Assembly: GCA_028690035.1 (NCBI GenBank)
Contig: JAQVCA010000002.1
Location: 124,001 to 188,000 of the forward strand
DNA from: Comamonas sp.
GTDB taxonomy: Bacteria; Pseudomonadota; Gammaproteobacteria; Burkholderiales; Burkholderiaceae_C
Length of the DNA stretch: 64,000 nt
Direction: 5' to 3'
Shown here: positions 31,182 through 40,921 of the stretch, piece by piece
Position numbering within the stretch: position 1 is the first letter of the stretch
Layout: every line of letters begins with the position of its first letter
Program-made: the position numbers and the translations under genes
Notes under the pieces: model-generated
The model's database searches: none
Told to the model about the DNA's origin: nothing
Seen by the model: only the letters and a program-made list of their open reading frames with translations

Positions 31182-31460
31182 ATGCAAACAGAATACGATG
31201 CCCAGAAAGATGCTGCCAACCAGGCCAAGCATGGTGTATCGCTGGCCCTGGCAAGTGCCATCCAATGGCCAGACGTGCTCTGTTTTGTCGATGATCGCGC
31301 CGACTACGGCGAAGTGCGTGAAGTGGGCTATGCCGTCATTGCACAGCGCCTGTATGTCGTGGTGTTCGTGCAGCGTGGCGACACCATGCGCATCATCAGT
31401 CTGCGCAAGGCCAACAAGCGGGAGATCAAGCACTATGACCAAGCAAGCCAATCGGACTAA
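31182..31460 (+). CDS. brnT: BrnT family toxin
   Basis: Encodes 92 residues. BrnT proteins are RelE-fold ribonucleases held in check by BrnA. The sequence shows the family pattern: YDAQKDAANQAKHGVSLALA near the start (usually a WD..K...N..KHG motif), then DDRADYGEVREVGYAVI and a C-terminal RIISLRKANKREIKHY. The ATG at 31182 is chosen over the upstream ATG at 31065, which lies inside the selC terminator. The antitoxin gene overlaps its 3' end by 26 bp, consistent with coupled translation. BrnA normally represses this operon; I see an A+T-rich upstream region but no certain operator. Confidence 0.87.
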   Translation: MQTEYDAQKDAANQAKHGVSLALASAIQWPDVLCFVDDRADYGEVREVGYAVIAQRLYVVVFVQRGDTMRIISLRKANKREIKHYDQASQSD

Positions 31461-31743
31461 ATCGGGCCTCATCCTCCCCACAGATGCAGAGGATGCGGCC
31501 ATCAACCGTGGCATTGCCGCTGACCCAGACACTGTGGAAATAACTGCAGAACTGGCTGCCAAGCTGCAGCCCCTGCGCCGCCGGGGCCGCCCACCGGTGC
31601 AGCAGCCCAAGGCCCCCATCACCACCCGCATTGATGCCGACGTGCTGCACGCCATCAAGGACAGCGGCAAGGGCTGGCAAACCCGCCTGAATGAAGTGCT
31701 GCGCGAAGCGGTGCAACAAGGCAAATTCAAAGCCATGGGCTAG
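31435..31743 (+). CDS. brnA: BrnA family antitoxin (DUF4415)
   Basis: Encodes 102 residues. The C-terminal part is ribbon-helix-helix-like: KAPITTRIDADVLHAIKDSG, then KGWQTRLNEVLREAV, with the conserved GWQTR.N..LR motif of BrnA. The N-terminal half, which should wrap the toxin, is Ala/Arg-rich. It starts inside brnT and ends before a terminator at 31774. The pair's position right behind a selC gene is a common landing place for mobile DNA. Confidence 0.87.
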   Translation: MTKQANRTKSGLILPTDAEDAAINRGIAADPDTVEITAELAAKLQPLRRRGRPPVQQPKAPITTRIDADVLHAIKDSGKGWQTRLNEVLREAVQQGKFKAMG

Positions 31744-31773
31744 CCTGACCGCGTGCCACCCCGCAAGCCACAA

Positions 31774-31806
31774 GCCGCAAGCGCACACAGGCCTTGCGGC
31801 TTTTTT
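31774..31806 (+). terminator. Intrinsic terminator after brnTA
   Basis: GCCGCAAG pairs with CTTGCGGC across an 11-base loop, followed by six T. It makes any mutS start upstream of 31807 unlikely. Confidence 0.8.
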
Positions 31807-31845
31807 ACACTACACGGCTTTGCATCCTGCCTGGAAGAGCCTGCC

Positions 31846-34509
31846 TTGACCGTTCCCGCTTCCCCTGTCGCCTCCGCCACAGCTCCAGCCACCGCCACGC
31901 CGTACACCGTGCCGCTGGAGCAGCACACGCCGATGATGGCGCAATACCTTGCTATCAAAAAAGAGTATCCCGACACTTTGGTGCTCTACCGCATGGGCGA
32001 TTTCTACGAGCTGTTCTGGGACGATGCCGAAAAAGCCGTGCGCCTGCTGGACATCACGCTGACCACGCGCGGGCAGTCGGCGGGGTTTGCGGTGAGCATG
32101 GCGGGGGTGCCGTTTCATGCGCTAGAAAATTACCTGGCGCGGCTGATCAAGCTGGGCGAATCGGTGGCGATTTGCGAGCAGGTGGGCGAAGTGGGCGCCA
32201 GCAAAGGCCCCGTCGAGCGCAAGGTGGTGCGCGTGGTCACGCCCGGCACGCTCACCGATACGGCGCTGCTTTCCGACAAGAGCGAAGCCATGCTGCTGGC
32301 GCTGCACAACGGCGGGCGCCAGCGCGTGGGGCTGGCGTGGATGAGCGTCACACAAGGGCGCATCCATCTGGCCGAATGCAACCACAGCGAGCTGGCCGAG
32401 ACCTTGGCGCGCATTGGCCCCAGCGAGCTGCTCTACAGCGCGGGCGTGACGCAGCGCTTTGAGCAAACCTTGCAAGAGGTGCGCCACAGCGGCCAGATCA
32501 GCTGCCCGCTCACGCCCCGGCCCGATTGGCAGTTCGACAGCGGCCTGGGGCGCAACAAGCTGCTCGAACTGCTGGGCAGCAGCAGCTTGCACGCCTGGCA
32601 GGCCGAAGCGCTGCCCCTGGCACATGCCGCCAGCGCCGCGCTGCTGAGCTACGCCGAACACACCCAAGGCAGCCAGCTGCCGCACATCCACAGCCTGCAA
32701 GTGCAGCACAGCGAAGCGCTGATGCGCCTGCCCAGCAGCACGCGGCGCAACCTGGAACTGGTGCAAACGCTGCGCGGCGAAGACAGCCCGACGCTGTTTT
32801 CCCTGCTCGATACCTGCATGAGCGGCATGGGCAGCCGCCTGCTGAAAACCTGGCTTTTGGAGCCGCCGCGCGACCGTGCCCCGGCGCAAGCGCGCCTAGA
32901 AGCCATTGGCGTGCTGCGCGGCGACCCCACGGCGGCCAGCAGCGCACCGTGGCAGGCGTTGCAGCAGCACCTCAAAGGCATCAGCGATGTGGAGCGCATC
33001 AGCGCACGCACCGCCTTGCGCCAAGTGCGCCCGCGCGAGCTGGTGGCGCTGGGCCAAACACTACAAAAAGCGCAGCTGCTTGCGCAGAACCCACCTGCCC
33101 CAGCGGCCTATTTGACCCAAATTTTTCACGACCTGCAGCCGCCCGCCGCATGCATCGACCTGCTGCCCGAGCCTGCGGCGCTGGTGCGCGATGGCGGGGT
33201 GATGGCCAGCGGCTTTGATGCCGAGCTGGACGAGCTGCGCGCCATCCAGACCAACTGCGATGATTTTTTGCTGCAGCTCGAATCCGAAGAAAAGCTGCGC
33301 ACCAACATCCCCAACCTGCGCGTGCAGTTCAACAAGGTGCACGGCTTTTATATTGAGATCACCAACAGCTACAAAGACATGGTGCCCGCGCGCTACCAGC
33401 GCCGCCAGACGCTAAAGAATGCCGAGCGCTACATCACCCCCGAACTCAAGGCGTTTGAAGACAAGGCCCTCTCGGCGCAAGAGCGTGCCTTGCAGCGCGA
33501 AAAGTTTTTGTACGAACAGCTGCTCGACCAGTTGCAGGCGTTTATCCCCCAGCTCACCCGCGTGGCCCAGGCCATTGCGGCGCTGGATGTGCTGTGCTGC
33601 CTGGCCGAGCGCTCGCTCACCCTGAACTGGTGCGCGCCCAGCTTCACCAGCCAGCCGTGCATCGAGATTGAGCAGGGCCGCCACCCGGTGGTCGAGGAGC
33701 GCTTGGCGCAAACCGCCAACGCCACCTTTATCCCGAACAACACCGATCTGAACCCGCGCCAGCGCCTGCACATCGTCACTGGGCCGAATATGGGCGGTAA
33801 ATCGACCTATATGCGTCAGGTGGCGCTGATCGTGCTGCTGGCCAGCATGGGCAGCTATGTACCGGCCAGCCGCTGCCGCCTGGGGCCGATCGATGCCATC
33901 CACACGCGCATTGGCGCCGCCGACGACCTGGCCAACGCGCAATCGACCTTTATGCTGGAGATGACCGAGGCGGCGCAAATTTTGCACAGTGCCACCGCGC
34001 ACAGCCTGGTGCTGATGGACGAGATTGGCCGGGGCACCTCCACCTTTGACGGGCTGGCACTGGCCAGCGGCATTGCGCGCCACCTGCACGACAAGGTGCA
34101 GGCCTTCACCCTGTTTGCCACGCACTACTTTGAGCTGACCGAGCTGCCCGCCCAGGCCCGCGCCGCCATCAACATGCACGTGGCCGCCGCTGAAAATGGC
34201 CACGACATCGTCTTTCTGCACGAAATCCAGCCCGGCCCGGCCAGCCGCAGCTACGGCGTGCAAGTGGCCAAGCTGGCGGGCATCCCGGCCAGCGTGCTGC
34301 ACCACGCCCGCCATGCGCTGGCCGCGCTGGAAGAACGCGCCAGCGCTGGTGCGGCACAGGTGGATTTGTTTGCGCCCCCGCCCGCGGCCGACCTGCCCAC
34401 CCCCAGCGCCACCGAGGCGCTGCTGGCCCAAATCAACCCCGATGCCCTGAGCCCGCGCGAGGCGCTGGAGGCGCTCTACCAGCTCAAGGCCACGCTGGCC
34501 ACGCCGTAA
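31846..34509 (+). CDS. mutS: DNA mismatch repair protein MutS
   Basis: Encodes 887 residues from a TTG at 31846. MutS detects mispaired bases and starts mismatch repair with MutL. The mismatch-binding loop [18 protein letters not shown] is near the start; the ATPase has Walker [14 protein letters not shown], the Walker B region [18 protein letters not shown] and [13 protein letters not shown]. The TTG is preferred because GGAAGAG precedes it and the open frame further upstream (to 31753) runs through a terminator. An ATG at 31933 ([10 protein letters not shown]) would remove the conserved HTPMM approach and is less likely. The N-terminal 25 residues are Ala/Pro/Thr-rich and not conserved. Confidence 0.95.
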   Translation: MTVPASPVASATAPATATPYTVPLEQHTPMMAQYLAIKKEYPDTLVLYRMGDFYELFWDDAEKAVRLLDITLTTRGQSAGFAVSMAGVPFHALENYLARLIKLGESVAICEQVGEVGASKGPVERKVVRVVTPGTLTDTALLSDKSEAMLLALHNGGRQRVGLAWMSVTQGRIHLAECNHSELAETLARIGPSELLYSAGVTQRFEQTLQEVRHSGQISCPLTPRPDWQFDSGLGRNKLLELLGSSSLHAWQAEALPLAHAASAALLSYAEHTQGSQLPHIHSLQVQHSEALMRLPSSTRRNLELVQTLRGEDSPTLFSLLDTCMSGMGSRLLKTWLLEPPRDRAPAQARLEAIGVLRGDPTAASSAPWQALQQHLKGISDVERISARTALRQVRPRELVALGQTLQKAQLLAQNPPAPAAYLTQIFHDLQPPAACIDLLPEPAALVRDGGVMASGFDAELDELRAIQTNCDDFLLQLESEEKLRTNIPNLRVQFNKVHGFYIEITNSYKDMVPARYQRRQTLKNAERYITPELKAFEDKALSAQERALQREKFLYEQLLDQLQAFIPQLTRVAQAIAALDVLCCLAERSLTLNWCAPSFTSQPCIEIEQGRHPVVEERLAQTANATFIPNNTDLNPRQRLHIVTGPNMGGKSTYMRQVALIVLLASMGSYVPASRCRLGPIDAIHTRIGAADDLANAQSTFMLEMTEAAQILHSATAHSLVLMDEIGRGTSTFDGLALASGIARHLHDKVQAFTLFATHYFELTELPAQARAAINMHVAAAENGHDIVFLHEIQPGPASRSYGVQVAKLAGIPASVLHHARHALAALEERASAGAAQVDLFAPPPAADLPTPSATEALLAQINPDALSPREALEALYQLKATLATP

Positions 34510-34528
34510 AACACCCTTCCACCGGTAG

Positions 34529-34560
34529 GGGGAAAATAGTAATAAGTTACTATCTTTCCC
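34529..34560. promoter_or_regulatory. Operator-like palindrome before the TetR gene
   Basis: GGGGAAAATAGTAA and TTACTATCTTTCCC are inverted with 12 of 14 positions matching, around a TAAG centre. It ends 1 base before the regulator's ATG, so binding would cover the ribosome site and probably the promoter. This is the expected layout for a self-repressing TetR regulator. Confidence 0.65.
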
Positions 34561-34561
34561 C

Positions 34562-35209
34562 ATGCAAACCCCTGCCAAATACCTCAGCGCCGACGAGCGC
34601 CGCGCCGCCACTGTGGAGGCGGTGGTGCAACTGTCTGCCACCGGCAACCCCAGCGACATCACCACCACCACCATTGCCCGCCACATGGGGGTGACGCAAG
34701 GGGCGCTGTTCAAGCACTTCCCGAACAAAGAAGCGATTTTGGAGGCCGTCATGCAGTGGGTGGCCAGCAAGCTGCTCTCCCGCATCGACCGCGCCATCGC
34801 CGCCGCCCCCACCCCTTGGGCGGCGCTGGAGGCGGTCTTCATGGCCCATGTGCAATTTGCCGTGCAGCACCCAGGCGTGCCGCGCATGTTGTTTGGCGAG
34901 CTGCAGCGGGCCGACAACTCGGCCCCCAAGCGCCTGGCGCAAACCCTGCTGCGCGAATACGGGCAGCGCCTGCACCGCTTGATCGAACAGGCCCAATCCC
35001 AGGGCAGCGTGGCCGCTGATATTGATGTGCAGGCCACGGTGCTGCTGTTCATCGGCAGCGTGCAAGGGCTGGTGATGCAAGCCCTGCTGGCCGGGGATAT
35101 GCGCCAAATGCAGCAGCAAGCCCCGGCGGTTTATGCCTTATTTTCGCGTGCTTTGCCCGCCCCTGCTGCGCAGAGTGCTACAAATTATAAAGAAGTGGTA
35201 CGGCCATGA
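34562..35209 (+). CDS. TetR family transcriptional regulator of the ABC efflux operon
   Basis: Encodes 215 residues. The N-terminal helix-turn-helix reads ITTTTIARHMGVTQGALFKHFPNKEAIL, of which TTIARHMGVTQGALFKHF is diagnostic; the rest is a helical ligand domain. It is translationally coupled to the membrane-fusion gene (ATGA overlap), so it is the first gene of an operon with three transporter genes. It probably represses its own operon through the palindrome at 34529. The ligand is unknown. Confidence 0.9.
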   Translation: MQTPAKYLSADERRAATVEAVVQLSATGNPSDITTTTIARHMGVTQGALFKHFPNKEAILEAVMQWVASKLLSRIDRAIAAAPTPWAALEAVFMAHVQFAVQHPGVPRMLFGELQRADNSAPKRLAQTLLREYGQRLHRLIEQAQSQGSVAADIDVQATVLLFIGSVQGLVMQALLAGDMRQMQQQAPAVYALFSRALPAPAAQSATNYKEVVRP

Positions 35210-36393
35210 AACTCCCAACCCTCTCGCCTGCCAAGCTCAAAGTGCTGGCCGTGCTGCTGCCCCTGGGCGCATTGCTGCTGTGGGTGGCCCTGCGCACCGG
35301 GCCGATGGCCCCCATCCCCGTCACCGAAGTGCAGGTGCGCCAGCAGACACTCACCCCGCAGCTGTTTGGCCTGGGCATGGTGCAGGCGCGGCAACTGCAC
35401 ACCCTGGGGCCGACGGTGGCCGGGCGGGTGCAAACGCTGCGCGTGGATGTGGGCGATAGCGTCCAAGCCGGGCAGGTGCTGGGCAGCATGGACCCGGTCG
35501 ATCTGGATGCCCGCATCCGCGCCCTGGAGGCCGCCCAGGCCCGCGCCCAAGCCAGTGTGCAAGAGGCGCAGACCCGGCAGCACTTTGCCGCCGCGCAACT
35601 GCAGCGCTATGCCCAGCTGGCCCAGGCCCAGGCCACCAGCGCCGAAAGCCTGCACCTCAAGCGCCAAGAGCGCGATGTGGCCCAGGCCGCCCTGGCCGCC
35701 GCCCACCAAGAACTGCAGCGCACCCGCGCCGAGGTGGCCGCCCTGCGCACCCAGCGCCAGCATTTGCAGCTGATTGCGCCGCAAGCGGCCATCGTCACCG
35801 CCCGCGCGGTGGAGCCGGGCAGCACCGTGGTGGCTGGGCAAACCGTGCTGGAGCTGGTGGTGCCCAGCAGCGTGTGGATTCATCTGCGCCTGGACCAAAG
35901 CGCCGCCGTGGGGCTGGCTGCGGGCTTGCCAGCCAGCATCCGCTTGCGCTCGCGCGGCGATGCGCCCCTGCCCGGCCACGTGGTGCGCGTGGAGCCGCAC
36001 GCCGACAGCGTGACCGAGGAGCTGCTGGCCAAAGTGGCCTTCACCGAGGTGCCCACCCCCCTGCCTCCCCTGGGCGAATTGGCCGAGGTAACGTTAGACA
36101 CCCCGCCCCTGCCGCCCACGCCGGTGATTCCCCTGGCCGCCGTGCAGCGCCAAGGGCTGGAGCGCGGCGTGTGGCAGCGCACGGCAGATGGACTGCGCTT
36201 TGCCCCGGTCACGCTGGGCCGCAACGATCTGCAGGGCAATGTGCAGGTGCTCGCTGGGCTGCAGGCGGGCGACACCGTGGTGCTGCACAGCGCCAAAGCC
36301 CTGCACGCAGGCGCACGGGTGCAGGTGGTTAAGCATCTGGCAGCGGCCCAGCCAAGCGCACAGCCAAACACCCAGCCAAAGGCCGCGCCATGA
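35206..36393 (+). CDS. HlyD-family periplasmic adaptor of an ABC exporter
   Basis: Encodes 395 residues. An N-terminal membrane anchor (LKVLAVLLPLGALLLWVAL) is followed by the two halves of a lipoyl-like domain (LGPTVAGRVQTLRVDVGDSV and PQAAIVTARAVEPGSTVVAG) around a long coiled coil rich in Ala, Gln and Arg (about 95-185), then a beta-barrel and a Pro/Gln-rich tail. It should link the inner-membrane permease encoded next to an outer-membrane channel, which is not encoded here. It overlaps both neighbours by 4 bp. Confidence 0.88.
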   Translation: MKLPTLSPAKLKVLAVLLPLGALLLWVALRTGPMAPIPVTEVQVRQQTLTPQLFGLGMVQARQLHTLGPTVAGRVQTLRVDVGDSVQAGQVLGSMDPVDLDARIRALEAAQARAQASVQEAQTRQHFAAAQLQRYAQLAQAQATSAESLHLKRQERDVAQAALAAAHQELQRTRAEVAALRTQRQHLQLIAPQAAIVTARAVEPGSTVVAGQTVLELVVPSSVWIHLRLDQSAAVGLAAGLPASIRLRSRGDAPLPGHVVRVEPHADSVTEELLAKVAFTEVPTPLPPLGELAEVTLDTPPLPPTPVIPLAAVQRQGLERGVWQRTADGLRFAPVTLGRNDLQGNVQVLAGLQAGDTVVLHSAKALHAGARVQVVKHLAAAQPSAQPNTQPKAAP

Positions 36394-37598
36394 TCTCTTT
36401 GGCCGGGCGCGACATTCTGCACAGCTGGGGCAAGTTTGTATTTACCGGCCTGGGCCTGGGCCTGCTGATTGGCGTGACGCTGATCATGGCCGGGGTGTAC
36501 CGGGGCATGGTCGATGACGGGCAGGCCCTGCTGGACAACAGCGGGGCCGATCTGTGGGTGGTGCAGCAAGACACCCAGGGGCCGTATGCCGAATCATCCA
36601 GCCTGGCCGACGATGCCTGGCGCATGGTGCGCTCGGTGCCCGGCGTGGCCGAAGCGGCCAACGTGACCTACTTCACCATGCAGGTGCGCCGCACGGCCAC
36701 CGGGCAGGAGGTGCGGGCCATGGTGGTGGGCCTGGCCCCGGCCACGCAGGCGGCCACGGCGGGCTGGCCGCCGCACCTGGTGGCCGGTCGGCACGTGGTG
36801 CGCAGCCATTACGAGGCCGTGGCCGATGTGGCCACCGGCTTGGCACTGGGCGAAGAAATCACCCTGCGCCGCCACCGCTACCGGGTGGTGGGGCTGACGC
36901 AGCGCATGGTCTCCTCCAGCGGCGACCCGATGGTGTTCATCCCCCTCAAAGATGCGCAGGAGGCGCAGTTTTTAAAAGACAACGATGCCATCTGGCGCCA
37001 ACGCGCCCGCACGGCCAGCAACCCGGCCTTCAACCGTCCGGGGCAGCAGCAGGTGCTGGATGCCGTGAATGCCAGCCAGGCCAGCAGCACCTCGGTGAAT
37101 GCCGTCTTGGTGCGCCTGGCCCCGGGGGCAGATGCCGCTGCCGTGGCCGACACCCTGGCCCGCGCCAAACGCTTCACGGTGTTTACCCGCGCCCAGATGC
37201 AAGAGGTGCTGATCAGCAAGCTGATCGCCACCTCGGCCAAGCAGATCGGCATGTTTTTAGTGATTTTGGCGGCGGTGAGCGCAGCGATTGTGGCCTTCAT
37301 CATCTACACGCTGACGATGGACAAAATCCGCGAAATCGCCGTGCTCAAACTCATTGGCACGCGCAACCGCACCATCGCCTGGATGATCTTGCAGCAGGCC
37401 CTGGCCCTGGGGTTGATTGGCTTTGCCGTGGGCAAAATCAGCGCCACCTTTTCAGCGCCCATCTTTCCCAAATACGTGCTCCTGCTGCCCCAGGACAGCG
37501 TGGCCGCGCTGGCGGCGGTGCTGGCCATTTGCGCCCTGGCCAGCGTGGTGGCCATCCGCATTGCGCTGCGCATTGATCCGGCCGAAGCCATTGGCTAA
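36390..37598 (+). CDS. FtsX/MacB-type ABC permease
   Basis: Encodes 402 residues. One N-terminal membrane helix (about 16-36), a periplasmic domain of roughly 220 residues, then three C-terminal helices (about 280-310, 327-350, 370-390): the FtsX/DevC arrangement. Near the third helix, MDKIREIAVLKLIGTRNRTI is the coupling region. It works with the ATPase at 37668. Such DevBC-A type exporters move lipids, glycolipids or drugs; the substrate here is unknown. A dispersed repeat lies between this gene and its ATPase gene. Confidence 0.88.
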   Translation: MISLAGRDILHSWGKFVFTGLGLGLLIGVTLIMAGVYRGMVDDGQALLDNSGADLWVVQQDTQGPYAESSSLADDAWRMVRSVPGVAEAANVTYFTMQVRRTATGQEVRAMVVGLAPATQAATAGWPPHLVAGRHVVRSHYEAVADVATGLALGEEITLRRHRYRVVGLTQRMVSSSGDPMVFIPLKDAQEAQFLKDNDAIWRQRARTASNPAFNRPGQQQVLDAVNASQASSTSVNAVLVRLAPGADAAAVADTLARAKRFTVFTRAQMQEVLISKLIATSAKQIGMFLVILAAVSAAIVAFIIYTLTMDKIREIAVLKLIGTRNRTIAWMILQQALALGLIGFAVGKISATFSAPIFPKYVLLLPQDSVAALAAVLAICALASVVAIRIALRIDPAEAIG

Positions 37599-37603
37599 GG
37601 CTA

Positions 37604-37655
37604 TATTTAATAGCTGTAACCGCTTACCCCATAAGCGTTAAAAGCCTTTTTTATT
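37604..37655 (+). repeat. Dispersed ATAGCTGCT element between permease and ATPase genes
   Basis: TTAATAGCTGTAACCGCTTA, then CCCCATAAGCGTT and AAAAGCC with T-rich DNA. It follows the element pattern and holds a small inner inverted repeat (CCGCTTA / TAAGCG). It begins 6 bases after the permease stop. Confidence 0.65.
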
Positions 37656-37667
37656 AAGAAATAGCCC

Positions 37668-38375
37668 ATGCACCACGGCATCCACATCGAACACCTGAGC
37701 AAGCGTTATGGCCAAGGCGATACCGCCGTGCTGGCGCTGAAAGACGTGAACATGCACGTGGCCCCCGGCGAGGTGGTGGGGCTGATTGGCCCATCAGGTT
37801 CCGGCAAAAGCACTTTGCTCAAATGCCTGGGTGCCGTGATCGACCCCACCAGCGGGCGCATGACGCTGGGGGAAGAAACCATTTTTAACGACGGCCGCTG
37901 GCAGGTGCGCGACCTGCGGGCGCTGCGCCGCGACAAGATTGGCTTTGTATTTCAAGCGCCCTACCTGATACCGTTTTTGAATGTCATTGACAACGTGGCC
38001 CTGCTGCCCATGCTGGCCGGCGTGCCCGATGCCCCGGCCCGCGCCCAGGCGCTGGAACTGCTCACTGCGCTGGACGTACAGCACCGCGCCCAGGCCATGC
38101 CCACCCAGCTCTCGGGTGGCGAGCAGCAGCGCGTGGCCATTGCCCGGGGCCTGGTCAATCGCCCGCCCGTGATCCTGGCCGATGAGCCCACCGCCCCGCT
38201 GGACAGCGAACGCGCCCTGGCCGTGGTGCGCATCTTGAACGCCATGGCCCAGCAGTACCAAACGGCCATCATCGTGGTCACGCACGACGAAAAAATCATC
38301 CCCACCTTCCAGCGCATCTACCACATTCGCGATGGCCAGACCCATGAGGAAGCGGGCCAAGGCCGCAGCCTGTAA
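37668..38375 (+). CDS. ABC exporter ATPase (DevA/LolD-like)
   Basis: Encodes 235 residues. Walker A is GPSGSGKS, the signature [14 protein letters not shown], Walker [13 protein letters not shown] and the H-loop VVTHDEKI. It energises the permease at 36390. It is 69 bp from the permease stop, separated by a dispersed repeat, while all other genes in this operon overlap. Confidence 0.92.
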   Translation: MHHGIHIEHLSKRYGQGDTAVLALKDVNMHVAPGEVVGLIGPSGSGKSTLLKCLGAVIDPTSGRMTLGEETIFNDGRWQVRDLRALRRDKIGFVFQAPYLIPFLNVIDNVALLPMLAGVPDAPARAQALELLTALDVQHRAQAMPTQLSGGEQQRVAIARGLVNRPPVILADEPTAPLDSERALAVVRILNAMAQQYQTAIIVVTHDEKIIPTFQRIYHIRDGQTHEEAGQGRSL

Positions 38376-38448
38376 CCCGGCGGCGTCCACGCTTTTTTGG
38401 CGACCACTGCGCCCTGCTTGCCATTTTTCATTCGATGGAATCCGCTCC

Positions 38449-38844
38449 ATGCCCACCTTGCACTACTTGACTTTTGACTACAGCGAAGACGAAGACGGCA
38501 ACGCCTGCTGGGACGCGCTGGCCTGCGTGCCGACGCAGCGCTGGCCCGCTTTGATCGCGGAAGTAGAACAACTGCTGCGCTGGTGCCAACGCCAAGGCGA
38601 ACCGGCCCCACTGGAAGACGGCGGCCTATGGGATGTGGAACTGCAAGCGCACAGCGAAGGGCCGAGCAACACCCCCATCGCCCTGCACTGGCAAGACGGC
38701 CAACTGCACGGCGCGCGCCCACTACCCCCAGCGCTGCATAGCGCAGGCGACCCCATCACCCTGGCGCTGACCTTAAGCACCAATACCCACTTCAGCGACG
38801 CGCTGCAAGCGCACTGGCAGCTGCGCCAAGACGACGACGATTGA
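38449..38844 (+). CDS. Hypothetical acidic protein
   Basis: Encodes 131 residues, MPTLHYLTFDYSEDEDGNAC at the start and an Asp-run at the end. It is acidic, without signal peptide or membrane helix. I do not recognise a family. The ATG at 38449 is chosen over one at 38332 that overlaps the ABC ATPase gene. It is convergent with the cytochrome gene at 38868, with only 23 bp between them. Confidence 0.6.
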   Translation: MPTLHYLTFDYSEDEDGNACWDALACVPTQRWPALIAEVEQLLRWCQRQGEPAPLEDGGLWDVELQAHSEGPSNTPIALHWQDGQLHGARPLPPALHSAGDPITLALTLSTNTHFSDALQAHWQLRQDDDD

Positions 38845-38867
38845 TCAACAAGCGCCACGGAGCGGCG

Positions 38868-40088
38868 CTAGTGCAAGCGCCCGCCTTTGACAAAGCGCAC
38901 CGGCGTGGCATCCATCAGGCGCAGCAGGCGGCCCAAGCCGTCTTGCGCCAGCGCGGCGCTGGCGCCCTCAGGGGCCGCCGTGGGCTGGGTGCGGCAGATC
39001 AAATCGTCTTCGCTCCAGGCGCTGCCGCCTGCGCCATTGCGCGCACGCAGCCAGCCGTGGCGGTCGGCCAGCAGCTGCACCTGGCCCAGCTCGGGCGTGG
39101 CCGACAGCGCCTGCTGCCCCAGCAACAGCGCCAGCGTCTGACGCGCAGCCTGTTGCGAGGTCACCAGGCAATCGACCGCTGGGGGCAGCTGCTGCAGGGC
39201 GTTGTGCTCATCGGCAGGCAGCCAAATCGTCACCACCCGTGGATCGGGCAACACCTCCTGCCCCGTACCCACCACCCAGCGCAGCGGCTGGCCTTGCCAG
39301 TCGCGCACCGATGTCTTGTTGTGGGCGCTGCAGCGCAGCTGCATATCGGGCAGGGCCACGGCCTGCGCCCATTCGCCCGTGGCGCGCAACACTTGCCCAG
39401 CGGCCAAGGCGCGCAGGTAGTGCAGCAGCTGCCACGTCTGTGGCACCGACAGCTGCTGGGCAAAACCGGGCATGGTGGGCTGGCCTTGGCGGCCCACCAT
39501 GCCCTGGCGCACGTGGGCAAACAGATCGCCATCGCTACGCTGCCAGAGCAATGGCCCGGCAAAGTTGGGCGGCCACACGCGCTGCTGCGCGGCCAGCGGC
39601 CCGTGGCCATCGCCGCGCACGCCGTGGCACTGCACGCAGTGCTGGGCGTAGTGCTGGGCGCCAGCCTGGATGGCCTGATCGCTCCAGGGCACAGCGGGCT
39701 GGTGAAAGCTGCTGGCCTGCGCAGGTACCAGCAGCACATGCGCTGCGGGCCAGGGCGTGGCCCACAGCACCAGCGGCGCCGCCAGTGCCACAGGCCAGCG
39801 CAACCGCCGCCAACGCCATGCAGCCAGCAGCAGCAATGCCAGCATGCCCAAGACGCCCAGGCCGATGAGCAACGCGCGCGCCTGGCCCAGGTCGATCAGC
39901 AGGTTCTCCCCGGAAAGGCGCCAGCGCCAAGGCCAGGCCGGTTGCCCATCGTGCGTGCCGACCAGCCCCAGACGGTGCAAGCACTGCAAAAGCTGCCACT
40001 GCACAAAGTAAATGGCTTCGAGCAGGTGTTGCAGCCAAGGTGCTTGGACAATGCGATCGGGCATGGACTCTGCTTGAAGCGGGGCCAA
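38868..40088 (-). CDS. Membrane-anchored cytochrome c with unknown C-terminal domain
   Basis: Encodes 406 residues. Two hydrophobic helices (about 72-90 and 98-120) precede a monohaem cytochrome c domain with CVQCH at 151-155 and a likely Met ligand in PTMPGFAQQL. The C-terminal 170 residues (after about 235) have a VVTIWLPADE strand and a pair of Cys in nearby segments and could be thioredoxin-like; I am not certain. It starts 20 bp after the ABC ATPase stop on the same strand, so it is probably co-transcribed with the organosulfur/nitrate-type transporter, an unusual partner. A second in-frame start at 40064 (MPDRIVQ) is possible. Confidence 0.75.
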   Translation of the reverse strand: MAPLQAESMPDRIVQAPWLQHLLEAIYFVQWQLLQCLHRLGLVGTHDGQPAWPWRWRLSGENLLIDLGQARALLIGLGVLGMLALLLLAAWRWRRLRWPVALAAPLVLWATPWPAAHVLLVPAQASSFHQPAVPWSDQAIQAGAQHYAQHCVQCHGVRGDGHGPLAAQQRVWPPNFAGPLLWQRSDGDLFAHVRQGMVGRQGQPTMPGFAQQLSVPQTWQLLHYLRALAAGQVLRATGEWAQAVALPDMQLRCSAHNKTSVRDWQGQPLRWVVGTGQEVLPDPRVVTIWLPADEHNALQQLPPAVDCLVTSQQAARQTLALLLGQQALSATPELGQVQLLADRHGWLRARNGAGGSAWSEDDLICRTQPTAAPEGASAALAQDGLGRLLRLMDATPVRFVKGGRLH

Positions 40089-40108
40089 ACGGGTAGCGAC
40101 GACGACGC

Positions 40109-40921
40109 TTACAGCGTGTCGTGCAGGCCCAGGTGGCCCAGCAGCTGCTGGCGCAGCTCAACAAACTCGCTTTGCCCACGGTGGCGCGGATAGGGCAGAT
40201 TGACCGGCACCTCGGCCACGGCCTTGGCTGGGCGTGGCGAGAAGACCACCACCCGGTCGGCCAGGAACAGCGCTTCTTCCACATCGTGCGTGACCATCAG
40301 CACCGTAAAGCCCGCTTGCTGCCACAGTTTCAAGATTTCGCTTTGCATAGCCAGGCGCGTGAGCGAGTCAAGCTTGCCCAGTGGCTCATCCAAGATCAGC
40401 AGCTGTGGGTCGTTGACCAGCGCACGCGCCAAGGCGGCGCGCTGGGCCATGCCGCCCGAGAGCTGGTGCGGGTAGCTGTCGGCAAACTCGCCCAGGCCCA
40501 CCAGGGCCAGCGCTTCATCCACGCGCTGCTGCTGGCTACTCAGCACCTTGCGCGCTTGCAGGCCCAGAGCGACGTTGTCGCGCACCGTGCGCCAAGGCAG
40601 CAAGGTGGGGTCTTGAAAGACCACGATGCGCGAGGGATCGGGGCGCGTCACGGGCGCGCCGTTGTGCGTGATCTGCCCGGCATCGGGCGCTTCCAGCCCC
40701 GCCACCAGGCGCAGCAGCGAGGATTTACCGCAGCCGCTGGGGCCCAGCAGGGCGACAAATTCGCCCGGGCGCAGGTTCAGGTTGACGCTATCGAGCACCG
40801 GCAGCTTCCCGCGCGGCGTGGCAAAAGCGTGACTGACTTGGCGCAGCTCAATGTGCGCGCCGTTGGAGCCAGCGCCAGCGCCCTGGCTGGCAGATACGGG
40901 GGAATGCGTGGCAACTACCAT
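40109..40921 (-). CDS. NitT/TauT-family ABC transporter ATPase (SsuB/TauB-like)
   Basis: Encodes 270 residues from ATG 40919-40921. Walker A GPSGCGKSSLLRL, Q-loop VVFQDPTLLPWRTV, signature LSGGMAQRAALARAL, Walker B LLILDEPLGKLD, H-loop VTHDVEEA. The LPW..V..N segment is typical of the sulfonate/taurine/nitrate import branch. It overlaps the permease gene by 7 bp. The longer open frame upstream to 41266 is only the permease region in another frame. Confidence 0.92.
   Translation of the reverse strand: MVVATHSPVSASQGAGAGSNGAHIELRQVSHAFATPRGKLPVLDSVNLNLRPGEFVALLGPSGCGKSSLLRLVAGLEAPDAGQITHNGAPVTRPDPSRIVVFQDPTLLPWRTVRDNVALGLQARKVLSSQQQRVDEALALVGLGEFADSYPHQLSGGMAQRAALARALVNDPQLLILDEPLGKLDSLTRLAMQSEILKLWQQAGFTVLMVTHDVEEALFLADRVVVFSPRPAKAVAEVPVNLPYPRHRGQSEFVELRQQLLGHLGLHDTL

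Noticed and set aside
31753-31845. Upstream ATG start for mutS
   Set aside because: The added codons run through the brnTA terminator and are not conserved; the TTG at 31846 is better placed.
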